A stretch of DNA of 64,000 nt from Gracilaria domingensis. Lineage: Eukaryota > Rhodophyta > Florideophyceae > Gracilariales > Gracilariaceae. The position numbers and the translations under genes were made by a program. The notes beneath the pieces are model-generated. The model saw nothing but the letters and a program-made list of their open reading frames with translations, searched no databases and was not told the origin of the DNA. Shown in pieces: positions 1-12,222 of this stretch. The stretch spans positions 124,001 to 188,000 of the forward strand of contig VCMS01000060.1 in the NCBI GenBank assembly GCA_022539475.1. The letters are read 5' to 3'. Each line of letters begins with the position of its first letter. Positions within the stretch are counted from its first letter, which is position 1.

Positions 1-3000
1 AAGACGTTCCTACGAGTTTTGACACACTCGATTCTGTCAAAGAACTAGAACAGTTGGATCTCGGTCATGTACCGGATTCACACTGTGAGAAGTTACGAGG
101 GATGTTGCGTGAGTTCACAACAATGTGGGATGGATCTCTCGGAGAGGTTTCTGCCACGGAATACCGGATTGATCTAGTACCCGACACGAAGCCAATCGCT
201 CAACACCCGTATAGGGCAGGCCCGAAGGCACGGGAGGAAGAACAGTTCCAAGTGAATAAAATGCTCTGCGCAGGCGTGAGTGAACCTGCTCAATCACTGG
301 GCATCCCCAGTTGTACTGGCTCCGAAACCCGATGGGTCCTGGGGTTTTTGTATTCACTATCGCCGCCTTAACGATGTCACCGTCAAAGACTTATACCCTA
401 TACCTCGTATGCACGTGAATATTGATTTGCTTGGCGATGAGACTGTTTTCGTCACATTGGATGCAAACTGGGGACACTGGGAAGTACCCGTTCGACCGGA
501 AGACCGTGATGAGACCACTTTTACCTGCCATTCAGGGTTATACCACTTTAACTGTATGCTGTTCGGGCTAACGAACGGTCCTGCTACGTTTCAACGTGCG
601 CTGGACATTCTACTCGCTCACTTTAAAGCGCGAAGTTGTCTCGTCTACTTGGACGACATCATAGTCTTCTCCAACAATTTGGATGATCACCTCGAACATG
701 TTCGGGAGATCATGGCCACGCTCCGTGATGCAGGAATAACCCTCAAGCTGAGGAAATGTGAGTTCTTCACTGCCTCAGTCAAGTATCTTGGACACGTTAT
801 CCGTCCGGGAAGGCTACTGATCGAGGAAGCTCGTGTGAAGTCACTCAAAGAGGCAAACACCTCACAACTCAGACTGACCTACGCTCCTTCCTAGGGCTAT
901 GCAACGTTTATCGAAGGTTTATTCCAGGCTTCTCGAAGATCGCGGGACCTCACAATGACCTTTTTCGGAAGGCACAACCACCAACACTGGAACCTCTTGC
1001 TCCCGCGCAAGCGGAAGCATTCGACTCACTCAAAGAGACAATTACCCCAGCACCGATCCTATTGGTTCCTAAGAATGGATAAACATTCACCATGGATACG
1101 AATGCGAGTGCCCACCAAATCGGCTCTGCCTTATTTCAAACCACACACGATGGGGAACGCAAACCATTTGTTTATTTGTCTAGGACACTCAACGTTCGTG
1201 AACGGAACTATTCTGTATCCGAGAATGAAATGCCTTGCCATGGTATGGGCTCTTCAGACACTACGTCCATACCTTATGGGTACACATTTTTACAGTCAAC
1301 ACGGATCATTCCGCGTTACGTTGGAAGATGTTTATTACGGAACCTTCTGGTCGACTAATGCGCTGGTGACTTCGGCTACCGGAATTCGCTTATGACGTCA
1401 CCTAAAAGAAGAGAATTTTGAATACCCAAGCGGACGCCCTCTCCCGTCTAGGAACGGATGGTGAACCAATTCCCGTCAGCGACGACGGTGAGGATATTCC
1501 CTGTTTCTTACTCCATGATGATGATGTGGACTACGAGGTCATCTCGGATGATATATGCGATGACATACTCGTTGCAAACGGTATCGATCCCGATCCGGGC
1601 GCATTTGCCACTATTACTCCTGAGGAGTTAGTTCGTGAACAGCACGGAGACCAGTTTTGTACGAAGGTGCGCGCCCACCTAAATGGTAATACGAATATCC
1701 CCTTCAGAGTTAACTCACAAGGTTACTTGGTTAGGCTGGTTTGATCTAACCCACCAATCGTGGTTCCCCATTCTCTTCAGTCGAGGGTCTTGCATCTCTC
1801 GCACTACTCGAAGATTGCTGCTCACCCTAGTGCCAGGAACCTTTACACGACACTTCTTCGGGACTTCTATTGGCCCGCCCTAGCTCTTGACTGTTATTCT
1901 ACCGTCAAGACGTGCACGCACTATGCTCGAAAACGATTGAAACTTCGTCGCCATGCGAAAAAGCTTACTCTGTTCCCCGCACGGGCGCCTCTTGAATTTG
2001 TTTCTATCGATTTATTTGGCGGGTTACTCCGGACTCCCCGTGAAAACCGCTATTTGCTCCTAATTTCGGATAGATTTCTTAATCTCGTCCGGACTGTTCG
2101 GTTAAAGAAAATAGACGCACGAACTGTCGCGGAAGCTTTCTTTAAGCATTGGGCTTTCGTCTACGGTCCACCGGTTAATCTCCTCTCGGATAATGGCCCG
2201 CAATTTGTTGCGCGTTTCTTCCAGGATGTCTGTCGCATACTTGATGTGGAGAATTTGTTCACAACGACGTACCATCCCCAATGCAATGGGCAGCTGGAAC
2301 GGTTCAACCGTACGTTCTTGTCCGCATTTCGTGCGTATACTGTCGATCACCCCAAGACATGGGACTTGTACACGGATACTGTAACTTACGCGTATAATAC
2401 GCAGGTAAACAGAGTAACTGGTCTCTCACCGTTTGAGCTGGTGCTCTCGCGTCCTCCACCGCCTGTGGCAGTCGAACCACAGCCGACGCTGGACAGGTAC
2501 CCCTCTACTGCCGATCACTATCTCCGCTGGAAAACGTGGCTGGCTACAATGGTACCTTTTGCGAAATCTTCGATGGCGAGGGCACAACTCGCATACAAGC
2601 GAAACTTCGATGCCCGAATCCGTCGGCCACTACCATCCTTGGAGAAGGGACAATTCGCCTTTGTAAGGAAAGAATATTATAATCCTGAGAAGAAGAAACG
2701 TCACACAAACTACCCCCAGTTGTGAGTGGACCCTACAAGATTGTCTCTGTAGCGCCAGACACAGTTGTAATGGAAGTTAGTGATCAACATGAGCAGTTCT
2801 CCCGCGACCACGTGTTACAAGGTCCCATCCCAATTACGGAGGTTGTCGCCCCCCGTACCGTCTCGGAAGACCGTGAGGATACCGCACACTCGACAGAGGC
2901 TGATGTCCCTCACGCTCGTGGTGTTTCGCCCCCCTCGAGAGGGCTATCAGACCTTCCAATGTTATCGTCGCACGTTCCCGGGTCTTCGGACTTCCACCGT

Positions 3001-4410
3001 TTAATTCATTCTCGTTTCACTGCGAAGGTTACACTGGCTACTGACGTGCTCTGTAATCCCGTCGCTCCACCTAAGGAGGGGGAGAAGAATGCCTGCCTTG
3101 GCGTGGATGATGTAATTCCGTTGTCGCAACTCTCGTCAGACGCACGTGGCACACGGAATAATGAAGTGGAATCGCCTTCGGGTCGCCTCCAGGATGGCTA
3201 CGTTCAGAGTACTCCGATTGTCCGGTCGGCAGATCCGCAGTCGCGTGCTGATGTCGCGAATACCGCCCACACCTCTGCGGAGGACAACAGTCGCGTCAGC
3301 GCTCGTACTCACACGTCCTTGGACAAGGTTCCGTCTCAGCGAACTGGTGTTACGCACCATACTGGGGTAGTATCGTTGGAAGACTCCGTTAAATTGCTTG
3401 ACACGCAGGAGTCGTCAGACGATCGCTCTCGCGAAGCTCCCTCGGCACAGCTGGCAAAAGGACCTGTACAACCCGCTGCCTCGGCTGAGTGATCGCACAG
3501 GACACCTGGTAACGCAATCTGAAAGGGCACCGGATACCCTGTCGCCGTTTACCGTCATTGACGTTCGCAATTCACGCGCGGTGTTGCGCGAGGCGGGCCA
3601 GTTACGGTAGATCCCGGTACAGTTAGCACTTCTTCAGAGAACAGTGCAACACACATTGAAGTGGAATTTTCTGACCCCGAGAAGGGTTCAATTGGTATCG
3701 ACACTGACCCGCTCGCAGGAGGTTCACTCCCGAACCGTCGCGATGACATAAGCCGCCGCGACGAAGCCCCCAGATCACCTGGAGAGGCAGATTCGAGCGG
3801 CACGGAGGGGATTTTAAACACTACTCCTGCAGGAGAGCCGTTGCCCACCGTGGCACTTGGCGCACAATGCAGACCACTCGGTAGGCCAGCTCGACTGTCA
3901 GACAGTGTTACCCCGGCCAAACGTCGTGTCCGATCACGTGAAACAGCACGCTCCGTGGCAACCGATCCGCCTCCCCAACCGACTTTGTCGTCAGGAAGAG
4001 CGCGAGCTCGTTCACGCGTACTCGCGGATTCCGCCCAACGTACTGGGACAAAAAGTGTAACCCCCGCTAGTCGAACTCTGACGAGTGTGGCTAAACCACC
4101 GAAGGCGTTGGAATCTCCCGAGAAGCTCGTGGAAGTGCCTGACACCTCGCCACACTCCAGTGAGGAACAGGCCGAAAACGACGACACAGTTCGGGAAAAA
4201 TATCCGAAGGAGTTTGTGATGGACCACATTGTGGGACACAGGCACAACCTAAGAGACGAAACACTCTACCGCGTTCGCTGGTACGGCTGGCCGCCGACTA
4301 GAGACACGGAAGAGCCGGTTGAACACCTCACCCGATTTCAAATCGTGCGCTATCATCGCCGTATCAAAACGGGTTTGCCATGCAACATCGACATGGCACT
4401 TGTAGGGTAG
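1..4410 (+). mobile_element. Ty3/gypsy LTR retrotransposon, chromodomain type, decayed
   Basis: The left end lies outside the window. In pol order I see reverse transcriptase (about 220-900, with the YLDDI active-site motif), RNase H (about 900-1400), integrase with its zinc-binding and catalytic core regions (about 1750-2700), a long Ser/Thr/Pro-rich spacer, and a chromodomain near 4200-4400. A C-terminal chromodomain is typical of chromovirus-type gypsy elements, where it steers integration to modified chromatin. The element is broken, with roughly four to six interruptions, so it is an old fossil copy. A 3' LTR may follow the coding end, but without the 5' LTR its limits cannot be set. Confidence 0.93.
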
Positions 4411-4770
4411 GGTACACATCGATGGACGGATGGGAAGGTCTCGCAGATGAGCAGCATCGCGACTAGCGAGGGACGACAGCTCTAAAGCGGAACTGTACTG
4501 TGTACGCCATCAGCCCCGTCTAGAGGGATCCAGATGAACACTCGAGAAGAGGAATGAATGTCTCGAACGAGAGAAGGGAACTCTCCGCAGAGACAAACAC
4601 TCCGGTGGAGAAGAAGAACCTCGAAAGAAAGAGAAGAAGAAGATAGATGTAGAATTTGGAAACCTTTGGAAGGGAGAATTTGGAAATCCTTGGAAAGGAA
4701 GATGAAGTGAAGGAAGCATACAGAAGAATCTGGTTTAAGGAAAAACACAGTTTTACTGGTACACTACCCG

Positions 4771-5457
4771 CTACTCGGGACTTAGATCGCCAAGCGAGTA
4801 GGGCCACGGTTTACTCTTACGAGGATGAAACCCCAGCCCTATCAGGCCCCGAAGGGTTGCCACATTGGCCGAAGTGGGTCCGGAGGGCATCCCGGAACTG
4901 CGTGACATTGCCCGAGCCGGGCGTCTGCACCCCGAATCATTCAAGAATTGGGCGATAATTGCAGCACGCTCCGTATCGGAGATGTTTCCCACAGTAGGCC
5001 GGCTTGCAGCGACGGCTGTGTTCGCAGGAGCGCTCGTATTCGGATTGACCGCCGGCACCGCTATCGGCGTGTTTGAAGGACCTGCAACAGGAGCAGTCGC
5101 GTTAACCTCCACCTCGTCGCCTACGAATTCCACCTCGGGTGCGTCATCCAGCATTGGGTCTTCGTCCTGGAAGAACTCATCGGTGATGATGAAACCGATT
5201 GCGTGCCCAACAGGGACATATCTCTCGGCATGCCGGAGCACATCCGCTTCAGCTGAGCTGATAATCGTCCTTGTCCACGGGTCGTAGAAGACGTAGTCAC
5301 CCGCAAAGCGAGCACGACGCCCCGGAGACCTGTCCGTGGGGCTATCCCCGTCCTCACGACAGCTCTGTTGCACAGGAATCTTGGTCCAGTCGACATTCTC
5401 GATCGTCTGTCTCTTGCAGATGCTAGTTTTTGGCGAGGGTCGTCCAGAAATTGGCAA
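4771..5457 (-). other. Unrecognised open frame, about 228 codons
   Basis: A long open frame without a good ATG near its 5' end (the first codon is TTG), so it is probably a fragment. The middle is acidic and Ala/Pro/Thr-rich, and an N-terminal patch reads GDYVFYDPWTRT. I recognise no domain. It sits antisense just after the gypsy relic and may belong to another old repeat. A short direct repeat (gggtcgtccag) occurs at about 5438-5472 at its 5' edge. Confidence 0.3.
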
Positions 5458-5459
5458 GG

Positions 5460-6030
5460 GTCGTCCAGTAAATTTTTTGAAAAAATATCGAGATCAATTA
5501 TTTCAAAATTTGCAGATAATTGCTTGGGTCGTCCAGAATCGCTGTGCAGTAAATACTGGTGGGTTTTCCACTCGTGCTAGTTCTTTAGTCGAGGGCTACC
5601 TGAACTGTATTTCGCGAAGTCTAGGTTCAGTTTCCATTAAGGTGCACATTACACGATACCTTCTGCGGAATGATACCCTGCAACGCATGGAATACTAGTG
5701 CTAGTACAGATGATGCCCATTATGAAATCATACCGTTTTATTCGTATCTATTCTTCTATCGACCGCTTTTGCTAACCACTACTTCGCTATATTACATGTA
5801 CCATATCCCCATGATGGAGCGGGTGTAGGCGCAATCTGCGGCAGATGCCGCAGACTGCACGTCCACCATCGGCTGTATCGGTAGAACAAATACGCACTCC
5901 GAGAGGATGAGGCGCGAAGCGCCTCATCCTCTCCGTTCCTCATGTAGGGAACCATGCTCAGATGCATGGTTCCCTACTTGAGGAACCTGCACCTGCAACT
6001 CGTGAGCTACGTCCGCATCAAAAGTCATTT
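5460..6030. repeat. Gene-free stretch with two adjacent near-perfect palindromes
   Basis: No convincing gene. About 5901-5933 is a palindrome with 15-bp arms (gagaggatgaggcgc and its complement) around a 3-nt loop. About 5935-5983 is a second with arms of about 22 bp around tcagat. Such hairpins could be foldback-element ends or bidirectional terminators; the sequence does not decide. Confidence 0.6.
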
Positions 6031-6031
6031 A

Positions 6032-6545
6032 CCTGTATACGCAAGCAGAAAGTATCCATAAGTTAGTCAATGATCCGTTGGATACATTTGAAATGCGATG
6101 GAAGGTACCATTGATAAAGCAAAACAGAAACGTTGCGCTAGAAAAGTCGAGGGACCTAGTAACTCGCAAACGGAAGAAGAAGCAGGAAAGGGATCGGTTA
6201 GATTACCAGCCCATCATCATCGTAAAGCGCGAAAGGTGTCGAAGCGAGAACTCACAACCAAGGACACGAAGAATGCCCATGCAGCAAACATACCGCAAGA
6301 TGCGATAAACGAGAGAGCAGCCTATGTCCCAACCAAGTACCAGAATCGCCTATCCCGAACAGCCAGAGATCGATCTTGAGAGACGAAATGAAATTGGTCG
6401 TTTTCCTGTATACGCAAGCAGAAAGTATCCATAAGTTAGTCAATGCTCCGTTGGATACAGTTGAAATGCGATAGAACGTACCATTGATAAGAGCAAAACA
6501 GAAACGTTGCGCTAGAAAAGTCGAGGGACCTAGTAACTCGCAAAA
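6032..6545 (+). repeat. Direct repeat, about 140 bp, two copies 373 bp apart
   Basis: Copies lie at about 6032-6172 and 6405-6545, each starting cctgtatacgcaagcag and ending near gtaactcgcaaa, with a few differences. A 94-codon open frame (6098-6379) begins in the first copy and runs through the spacer. It is Lys/Arg/Ala-rich, resembles no family I know, and the second copy does not keep it open, so I do not call it a gene. Confidence 0.75.
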
Positions 6546-6599
6546 GTAACCCAAAGCCGTTTTCTTGCCGTGTACATGTCGCAGAGCGCGAAGAGACGT

Positions 6600-7223
6600 G
6601 GTGAGGATTGGTTAGTTTAGAACAAAGATACGTAGAAGGAAATGGAAGCACGTACGAAAAGACTGCACGGAATACATCCGTGAGATACGGATGCTGTCCG
6701 CTTTATGGAGGCGTCCGACGAGGGCGGAGAAAGAGAATGAGGTACGCTTCATGTCCGCTTAATGGAATCCATTCTCAGCACGCTACTTCGTAATCCGTCG
6801 TACTTTTTTCCGCCCTCGCACTTCGTAGCGAGTGCGAGGGCGGAAAAACGTACGACGGAGCGGAGTAGAACGCGAGGATGGCACGGATCACGACGGTAAC
6901 AAAAGGTCGGACGTCGGACGGGCGGGGGCGGCGGCGGAGGGAAGAGATTTATTTTTCTGTGCGAGATTGGACAAGTGTACAGCGTACAACGTTGGGAAAC
7001 CACAGGTTTATAACCAGTGGTAGATAATACGAGAAGTGCACCCTTGTGTTGAGGTCGACGTGTACCTACGTTCCTTTTTGAACGAAAGCACGTGATTTAA
7101 ACTCAAAATATATTCTCCGTTCTGAGCAAGACGTCGATATTGACTGTCGCTCGACCTCCTTCTCCCTTCGGACGCTCTTCCCTTGCAGTCTTTGTCGTCG
7201 TTTCTCGTTCATTTCTTCTTCCC
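6600..7223. repeat. Gene-free stretch with a perfect hairpin upstream of the Plavaka relic
   Basis: At about 6790-6862 there is an inverted repeat with arms of about 28 nt (cgtcgtac, a T-run, ccgccctcgcact and the complement) around a tcgtagcg loop. No gene is evident. It may mark a terminal or subterminal region of the element that follows, but I could not find the CACTA-type end itself. Confidence 0.55.
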
Positions 7224-10136
7224 ATGGTCTACTACTGTACACATAAGAAGCGTGGATGCCCCTTCGTTACTCGCCGAGGAGTCTTATCTCTTCAACAGCA
7301 TGTCAACCATTGCCCGTTTCGTCTGAAAGCAGCGCTGGAAGACGACAATAGCCGGCCCATTCGGAGAAGCAAGCGTCTCAAGCTTTCCGCGCCCGCGCCC
7401 GCATCTTCCGAAACGGTCACTGCCCCTTGTCGCCTTCCCGAGCCTCCAGTGTCCGAGGACATCGTCGACCCCACTCCGTGCGCCCCTCCCATTCCGGACA
7501 CTTCGCATTGTGTTTCTCTTTCCGCGGGTCTCGCGTCATTAGAGCGAGAACACGGAAGCAGTTCCCGCCCAGTGCCTTCTGAGGAGGCCCTTGGTGATTT
7601 GCATATGGATTATCTCACGGTTTGTCTGGCTTCAGTAGCTTCCAACCTTGGTCATCGTGAGGCGGACGAGCTAATTGGGCTACTTCGGGACCCGCGATTC
7701 TCGCAAAAGCGATTCAACGAGACCATAACAAGTTCCAAGCGCTGTACAGAACTGAAGAACGCCATTTTCGAACGATACGCCTCAAAGGACGGTTTCAATC
7801 GCAGAACTGTCTCGCCAGAAGGATGTAAGTTCAGCGCCACCCTCTACACGATAGACCCCGTTCAGACACTTGTGAAACAGCTCCAGTTGGCTAACAACGA
7901 AAACACATTCTTCCACCCTATACCTCAGACCCACTGCACGAAAATATCTCACCCCATGTCCGGCTCTCTCGCAAGAGACGCCACCTCAAAACTTAAGGAA
8001 GTAGTGAGGGGCTCTTTGGATAGTAGAATAGCGTAGTACTCCCAAGAAATAAGTTACAGTGAATCTTTCGTAGGTCTTCTGCAGGTATACACCGATAAGT
8101 CTTCAACAACTCTAAAGCAAACATCGGTTACCGCCTATCCTCTTCACCTCATATTTCTCAACTTCTCCGACGAGCTTCGCCGTAAGTGTATCCGTGATGA
8201 CCTCACAGTAGTGGCATACTTCCCTACCACACTGATCGAGGTTTCCGCATCTGAGGCAGACGCAATGCCATTCGTTTCTAGCAAGTCTCTACGCTAGTCC
8301 AGGATGCAAATCCTTCAAGAATCTCTTCGTCAAGTCCTGGAGCCCATTCTAAATCTGACGCAGAAAGGTTTTCAGTTCATCGGCGAAGACAAACTAAGTC
8401 TAGTGTGCCATTCTCTGCTTGCAAGTTATTGTGCGGATATTCATGAGGCTAAGAACATTCTGTCCATTCTTCATGGGACCAAAACGGAAAGCCCGTGTCA
8501 TAGATGCAAAGGCCCTCGCTCATCTTTATGCAGTCCTATTCCCACCTCATTCATCGGACGTTCTCAAAAGCACACGAAAAGCATCCGAAAGACATACACA
8601 GCTATCTTGCAACATGCACAAAAAGACGAGGCGGAAAGACGTCCTCGTCGTGCGAGGGAGAGGAGATCTCAAAAGGATACTCTGATGCATTCAAATTCCA
8701 TATCTCTCATTCCTTCGTTCCTCGAAACTTCCGTAAGCCTTGGAATGATCCCGGGATTGTCTCCATACAGTCTGTTCTCATTCGAACCATTACACAACTT
8801 GCATCTCGGCATCTCAAAGCTGATAAAAACGGCCACAATCGAGAGACTGCAGTCAGACACCCTGTGCACCACAATAGGAACATCTGCATCGCGTTCATTT
8901 CGAACGATACGCACCCAACTCTTCAACCATGCAAACGCAATTCTAGCTGCCATAGAACGCGATTCTCCTGCCAAAGGTTTACATATCGATTTCTCCACGC
9001 AGGAGAAAGGCAAATCTTTGAATGGTATCTTCACGAAAGACGGTCTCCGTGGAATGCTGGAGGCCAAAAACTACAAAGCACTTGACATGGTCTTTCCCTT
9101 CATAGGAGCATTCTTTGACATATGCTGTGGAGAACAGGACGTTGCCCCAATCACAACCGTTTTCTCTCAGTACTCGGACTTGCTCTCGACCTTATTCAGA
9201 TACAATCGTGACCCGTATTGGACTGAAAGCTCTCTCCTGTGTCTTAGTTTGGAGATTGAAGCCCTCAAGCGTTCCGCAACAAAGACTCTGGCGGATTTTC
9301 ATCCTTCCAGACTGGGAACTCTGAAGTTTCATCTTCTCGATCATCTCGTGGACGATATTCGCCGTCTGGGAAGTATCAAGTACTACGACGCAGGCATATA
9401 CGAACATGCACACCTGCTATTTAAGAGACACTACAAAAAGACGTCCAGAAGAACAGCAACGGCTGTGGAGGAGACTATTCGCTCCATTGAGCACGGACAT
9501 GTTAGAAAGCAATGGAATGGCGATACTCTTTACCAGCGTAATCCAGGTTTACCAGGGACTTCCACACAGCTTCCTCGGTTTGCAATGAGAGGGCGTTCTT
9601 TCACTTGACGAGCTCTTCAACATTGTGTTTCAAGTATGTCCAGTTCAAAAACATGGACTGCTGTTAGAGAGATGTTCTCAAGTACGGACACAAGGTCTAT
9701 TCTTGATCAAATTGGTGAAGGCCCTTCCTCCTTTCCTCAGTCTCGTGAAAGAAACACTGGATGAGCACTCTATTACATACTTCCCAGAAAAGACAAGGAT
9801 AACTCTGGTGAATTCGGCCCTCGTGAAAGGCGGTTTCGTTCCGACTCTTGAACACTTCGATTCGTCTTCTAAGGCACTTAAGCTTGGACGACCCAAATAC
9901 CCCATCATCCAACGTGTCTTCGCTTCTCCAGCATTTGGTCCCAGTAGAAAGCCAAAGTTTTCCACTGTATTGGTAAGCGGAGAAGATTCAGAGACTTGGG
10001 TTGCCCAGGTAGTCGCTCTGATGTCGGCCACGTCGCGATTCGGAGCTATTGCAAAGGTCGCGTATTGTGCTAAAAGTCGCGGATCAAGTGGGTGTGAAGC
10101 GCTAGTTTTCTCTAGTTTGATATGTGTGCACGGCGT
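7224..10136 (+). pseudogene. Plavaka-type (CACTA/EnSpm superfamily) transposase, broken
   Basis: From the ATG at 7224 one frame runs to 9608, interrupted only by two in-frame TAG codons (8034-8036 and 8295-8297). A frameshift near 9590-9608 then moves the rest to another frame, open from 9625. The N-terminus has a Cys/His zinc-finger-like patch (YYCTHKKRGC...HVNHC). Between the two TAGs is the Plavaka signature VYTDKSSTT...TAYPLHLIFLNFSDELRRK...VAYFP, which includes the likely first catalytic Asp. Later come CHRC, FEPLHNLHLGISK, FPFIGAFFDICCG and KFHLLDHLVDDIRRLG...TSRR, all typical of these transposases. The 3' end is cut by the palindromic element at about 10137. Decay is light, so the element died fairly recently or is trans-mobilised. 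TSD and terminal repeats were not found. Confidence 0.85.
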
Positions 10137-10694
10137 GTGCAGCGAAATCACTGCCAGAAGAGCCGGGAGGAGTGCTTTCGAAGGTCTCCGGAGGGTGCCA
10201 AAATGTGGCCAGAACGTGCCCGCGGGCGGAGGGGGTCAGTCGTGTTAGGGTAGCTACCCTACCACGACCGGACCCCCCCGCCCGCGGGCACGTTTTGGGC
10301 GATGTTTTGAAAAATGTGCGATATTATGCCCGCGGGCGGAGGGGGGTCGGTCGTGTTAGGGTAGCTACCCTAACACGACCGGACCCCCCCGCCCGCTGGC
10401 ACGTTTTGGACGATTTTTTGAAAAATGTGCGATTTTATGCCCGCGGGCGCGGGGGGTCGGTCGTGTTAGGGTAGCTACCCTAACACGACCGGACCCCCCC
10501 GCCCGCGGGCACGTTTTGGACGATTTTTTGAAAAATGTGCGATTTTATGCCCGCGGGCGGGGGGTCCGGTCGTGTTTAGGGTACCCTAACACGACCGACC
10601 CCTCCCCGCTCGCGGGCACGTTTTGGCCACATTTCGGCGCCTTCCCGGGACCTCCCAAAACACGCCGCCCCGCAGTGATTTCGCTACACCCGGC
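10137..10694. mobile_element. Non-autonomous element: about 80-bp inverted ends, four tandem palindromes
   Basis: The left end (gcagcgaaatcactgcc...) and the right end (...gcagtgatttcgctac) are inverted repeats of about 80 bp. Inside are four copies of a roughly 110-bp unit starting at about 10218, 10328, 10439 and 10549. Each unit contains a GC-rich palindrome (gcccgcgggcgg...gtgttaggg tagctaccctaacac...ccgcccgcgggc) plus an AT-rich spacer with gaaaaatgtgcga. Open frames across it are low-complexity artefacts. No clear target duplication is visible. It interrupts the end of the transposase relic. Confidence 0.8.
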
Positions 10695-11254
10695 CGCCGG
10701 TACGTTGGCGCCGCTGTCCACGTGTATTCGCGGGAGTAGGCTGTACATGGAAGTAAATGAGTGTTCTCTTGACTACTATGCAAAGTATTTGAAGAGCATG
10801 ATTAGAGAGCGCGACCATTGCTCGCGTGAGTCATCATTGCGCGAACTCCACGACTCTAAAGCGTACAATCAGCGTGCGAGCGGCCACGGACAGGACACGG
10901 ACGAGACTGGCAGTGCGCTGGGAGGAGCTGCCGAAAGCGGGGGTGCCCAGCGTAAGTCGCCATTTAAAGGCTCGCCTCCGTTCTTGTATCGTCCAGAGCG
11001 AACGTATTGTTGATATACACCTTTCACTGCAATAGCTGTTCAACATGAAGCCAACTCGTGTTCGAAAGCGTACGCAAAGCGTGACTCCTCGCACTCGGCG
11101 GAGCACTCGATAATTGCAAGGTGGAATGCGGGTTTCTCTGCAGATGGATATTGAGAATGAAGGAAAGGTGATAGTGGGGTAAGCGTTTTTGCATGGAATT
11201 GGAAGTGTTCTACGCCGCGAGTTGCTCGGGAAGCAATTGGACCCAGGTCTTGTG

Positions 11255-12163
11255 ATGGTTCATAATATTCTCATCAGTCGAAGCGGTCAGACGTTCTACC
11301 CTTACCGGGCGGAGGGCCTGGATCTTCCACAATATATCCAGGATCTCCGGACGGCCGCTCCTTGGGATGGGAAAATGATGGAACCGGTGGCAGCCCGCAT
11401 TCCGGCGTCCAAGCGAGGAACGGTGAGCGCTATGAGTGAGGTGATGACGCCGACAAGGCGCACGGAGCCAATTCGAAGTTCATCAACACCGAGAGGTAGC
11501 GCATCAGTAGCACCTCCACGGGCAGGTCCGTCGTCTGTTACGAAGCGGTCTATGAAGACGAGAGCATCCCCAGCTACGAAGCGGACAGATCAAACAAAGT
11601 CTACCTCCGTTACGAAGCCCACTGCGTCGAAAAGGGCTTCTCCTGCGATGAATCAAACCGTCGACACAAGGGGATCTTCTGCGTCGAAACAGACGGTTCA
11701 GCAGGGGACGGCTGTGCAAGAGGAGGAAGATGAGATCATAAAAGGTCCCCTTCCAGACGCGGATGCGCAATCCGCACAAGGAGCTGGTCCATCTGTACCC
11801 CAAACTGCACCAGAAACTGCGGAGCAACAGGACGATGACGTTGTGCTTCTGTCCGCAAGAATGGCACGTTCAAGTGTTTCTGGCGAGCGGTCTGGAACAC
11901 AAGGGACACCTACTCGGAGCAAGACGTACAGACGAATTCGTCAGAAGGTACCAAAGGTGAACCTCAATTCCAATTTCGTGTACAACAAACTGTGGCAGTG
12001 GAGAGAAGAAGTGGATTCTGCTACTGGAGACCTGTTGCAGAAGATGGATGCGTTTGTTATCTATCCCGGCGATAAAAGTTGCGAAATTGTGGATAACTTC
12101 CGGTTTTCACTTCGACAGTCCATTTTACGTGAAGTTAGGGAACAGGTCATTTCGATAAAGTAA
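11255..12163 (+). CDS. Unrecognised Ser/Thr-rich protein, about 302 aa
   Basis: The open frame reaches back to 11189, but the first ATG is at 11255; an upstream exon is possible because a good acceptor-like site (ttctctgcag) lies at about 11141. Residues about 40-190 are disordered, Ser/Thr/Pro/Lys-rich and repetitive (repeats of the type SVTKR/SATKR/SVTKP), followed by an acidic patch (EEEDE). The last 80 residues look folded (NSNFVYNKLWQWREEVDS...FVIYPGDKSCEIVDNF). I recognise no family. The layout suggests a nuclear or chromatin-associated protein, but that is inference. Confidence 0.45.
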   Translation: MVHNILISRSGQTFYPYRAEGLDLPQYIQDLRTAAPWDGKMMEPVAARIPASKRGTVSAMSEVMTPTRRTEPIRSSSTPRGSASVAPPRAGPSSVTKRSMKTRASPATKRTDQTKSTSVTKPTASKRASPAMNQTVDTRGSSASKQTVQQGTAVQEEEDEIIKGPLPDADAQSAQGAGPSVPQTAPETAEQQDDDVVLLSARMARSSVSGERSGTQGTPTRSKTYRRIRQKVPKVNLNSNFVYNKLWQWREEVDSATGDLLQKMDAFVIYPGDKSCEIVDNFRFSLRQSILREVREQVISIK

Positions 12164-12222
12164 CTTTTATGTTTAACTATCTCTAAAAGGTTTACAACAC
12201 CGAAAAGTCATGTTTTCTAACC

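Noticed and set aside
4494-4770. 3' LTR of the gypsy element
   Set aside because: A TG start can be found, but without the 5' LTR or a target duplication the limits are guesswork.
10124-11013. Open frames across the palindromic repeat array
   Set aside because: Low-complexity repeats of translated palindromes; no start, no conserved product.
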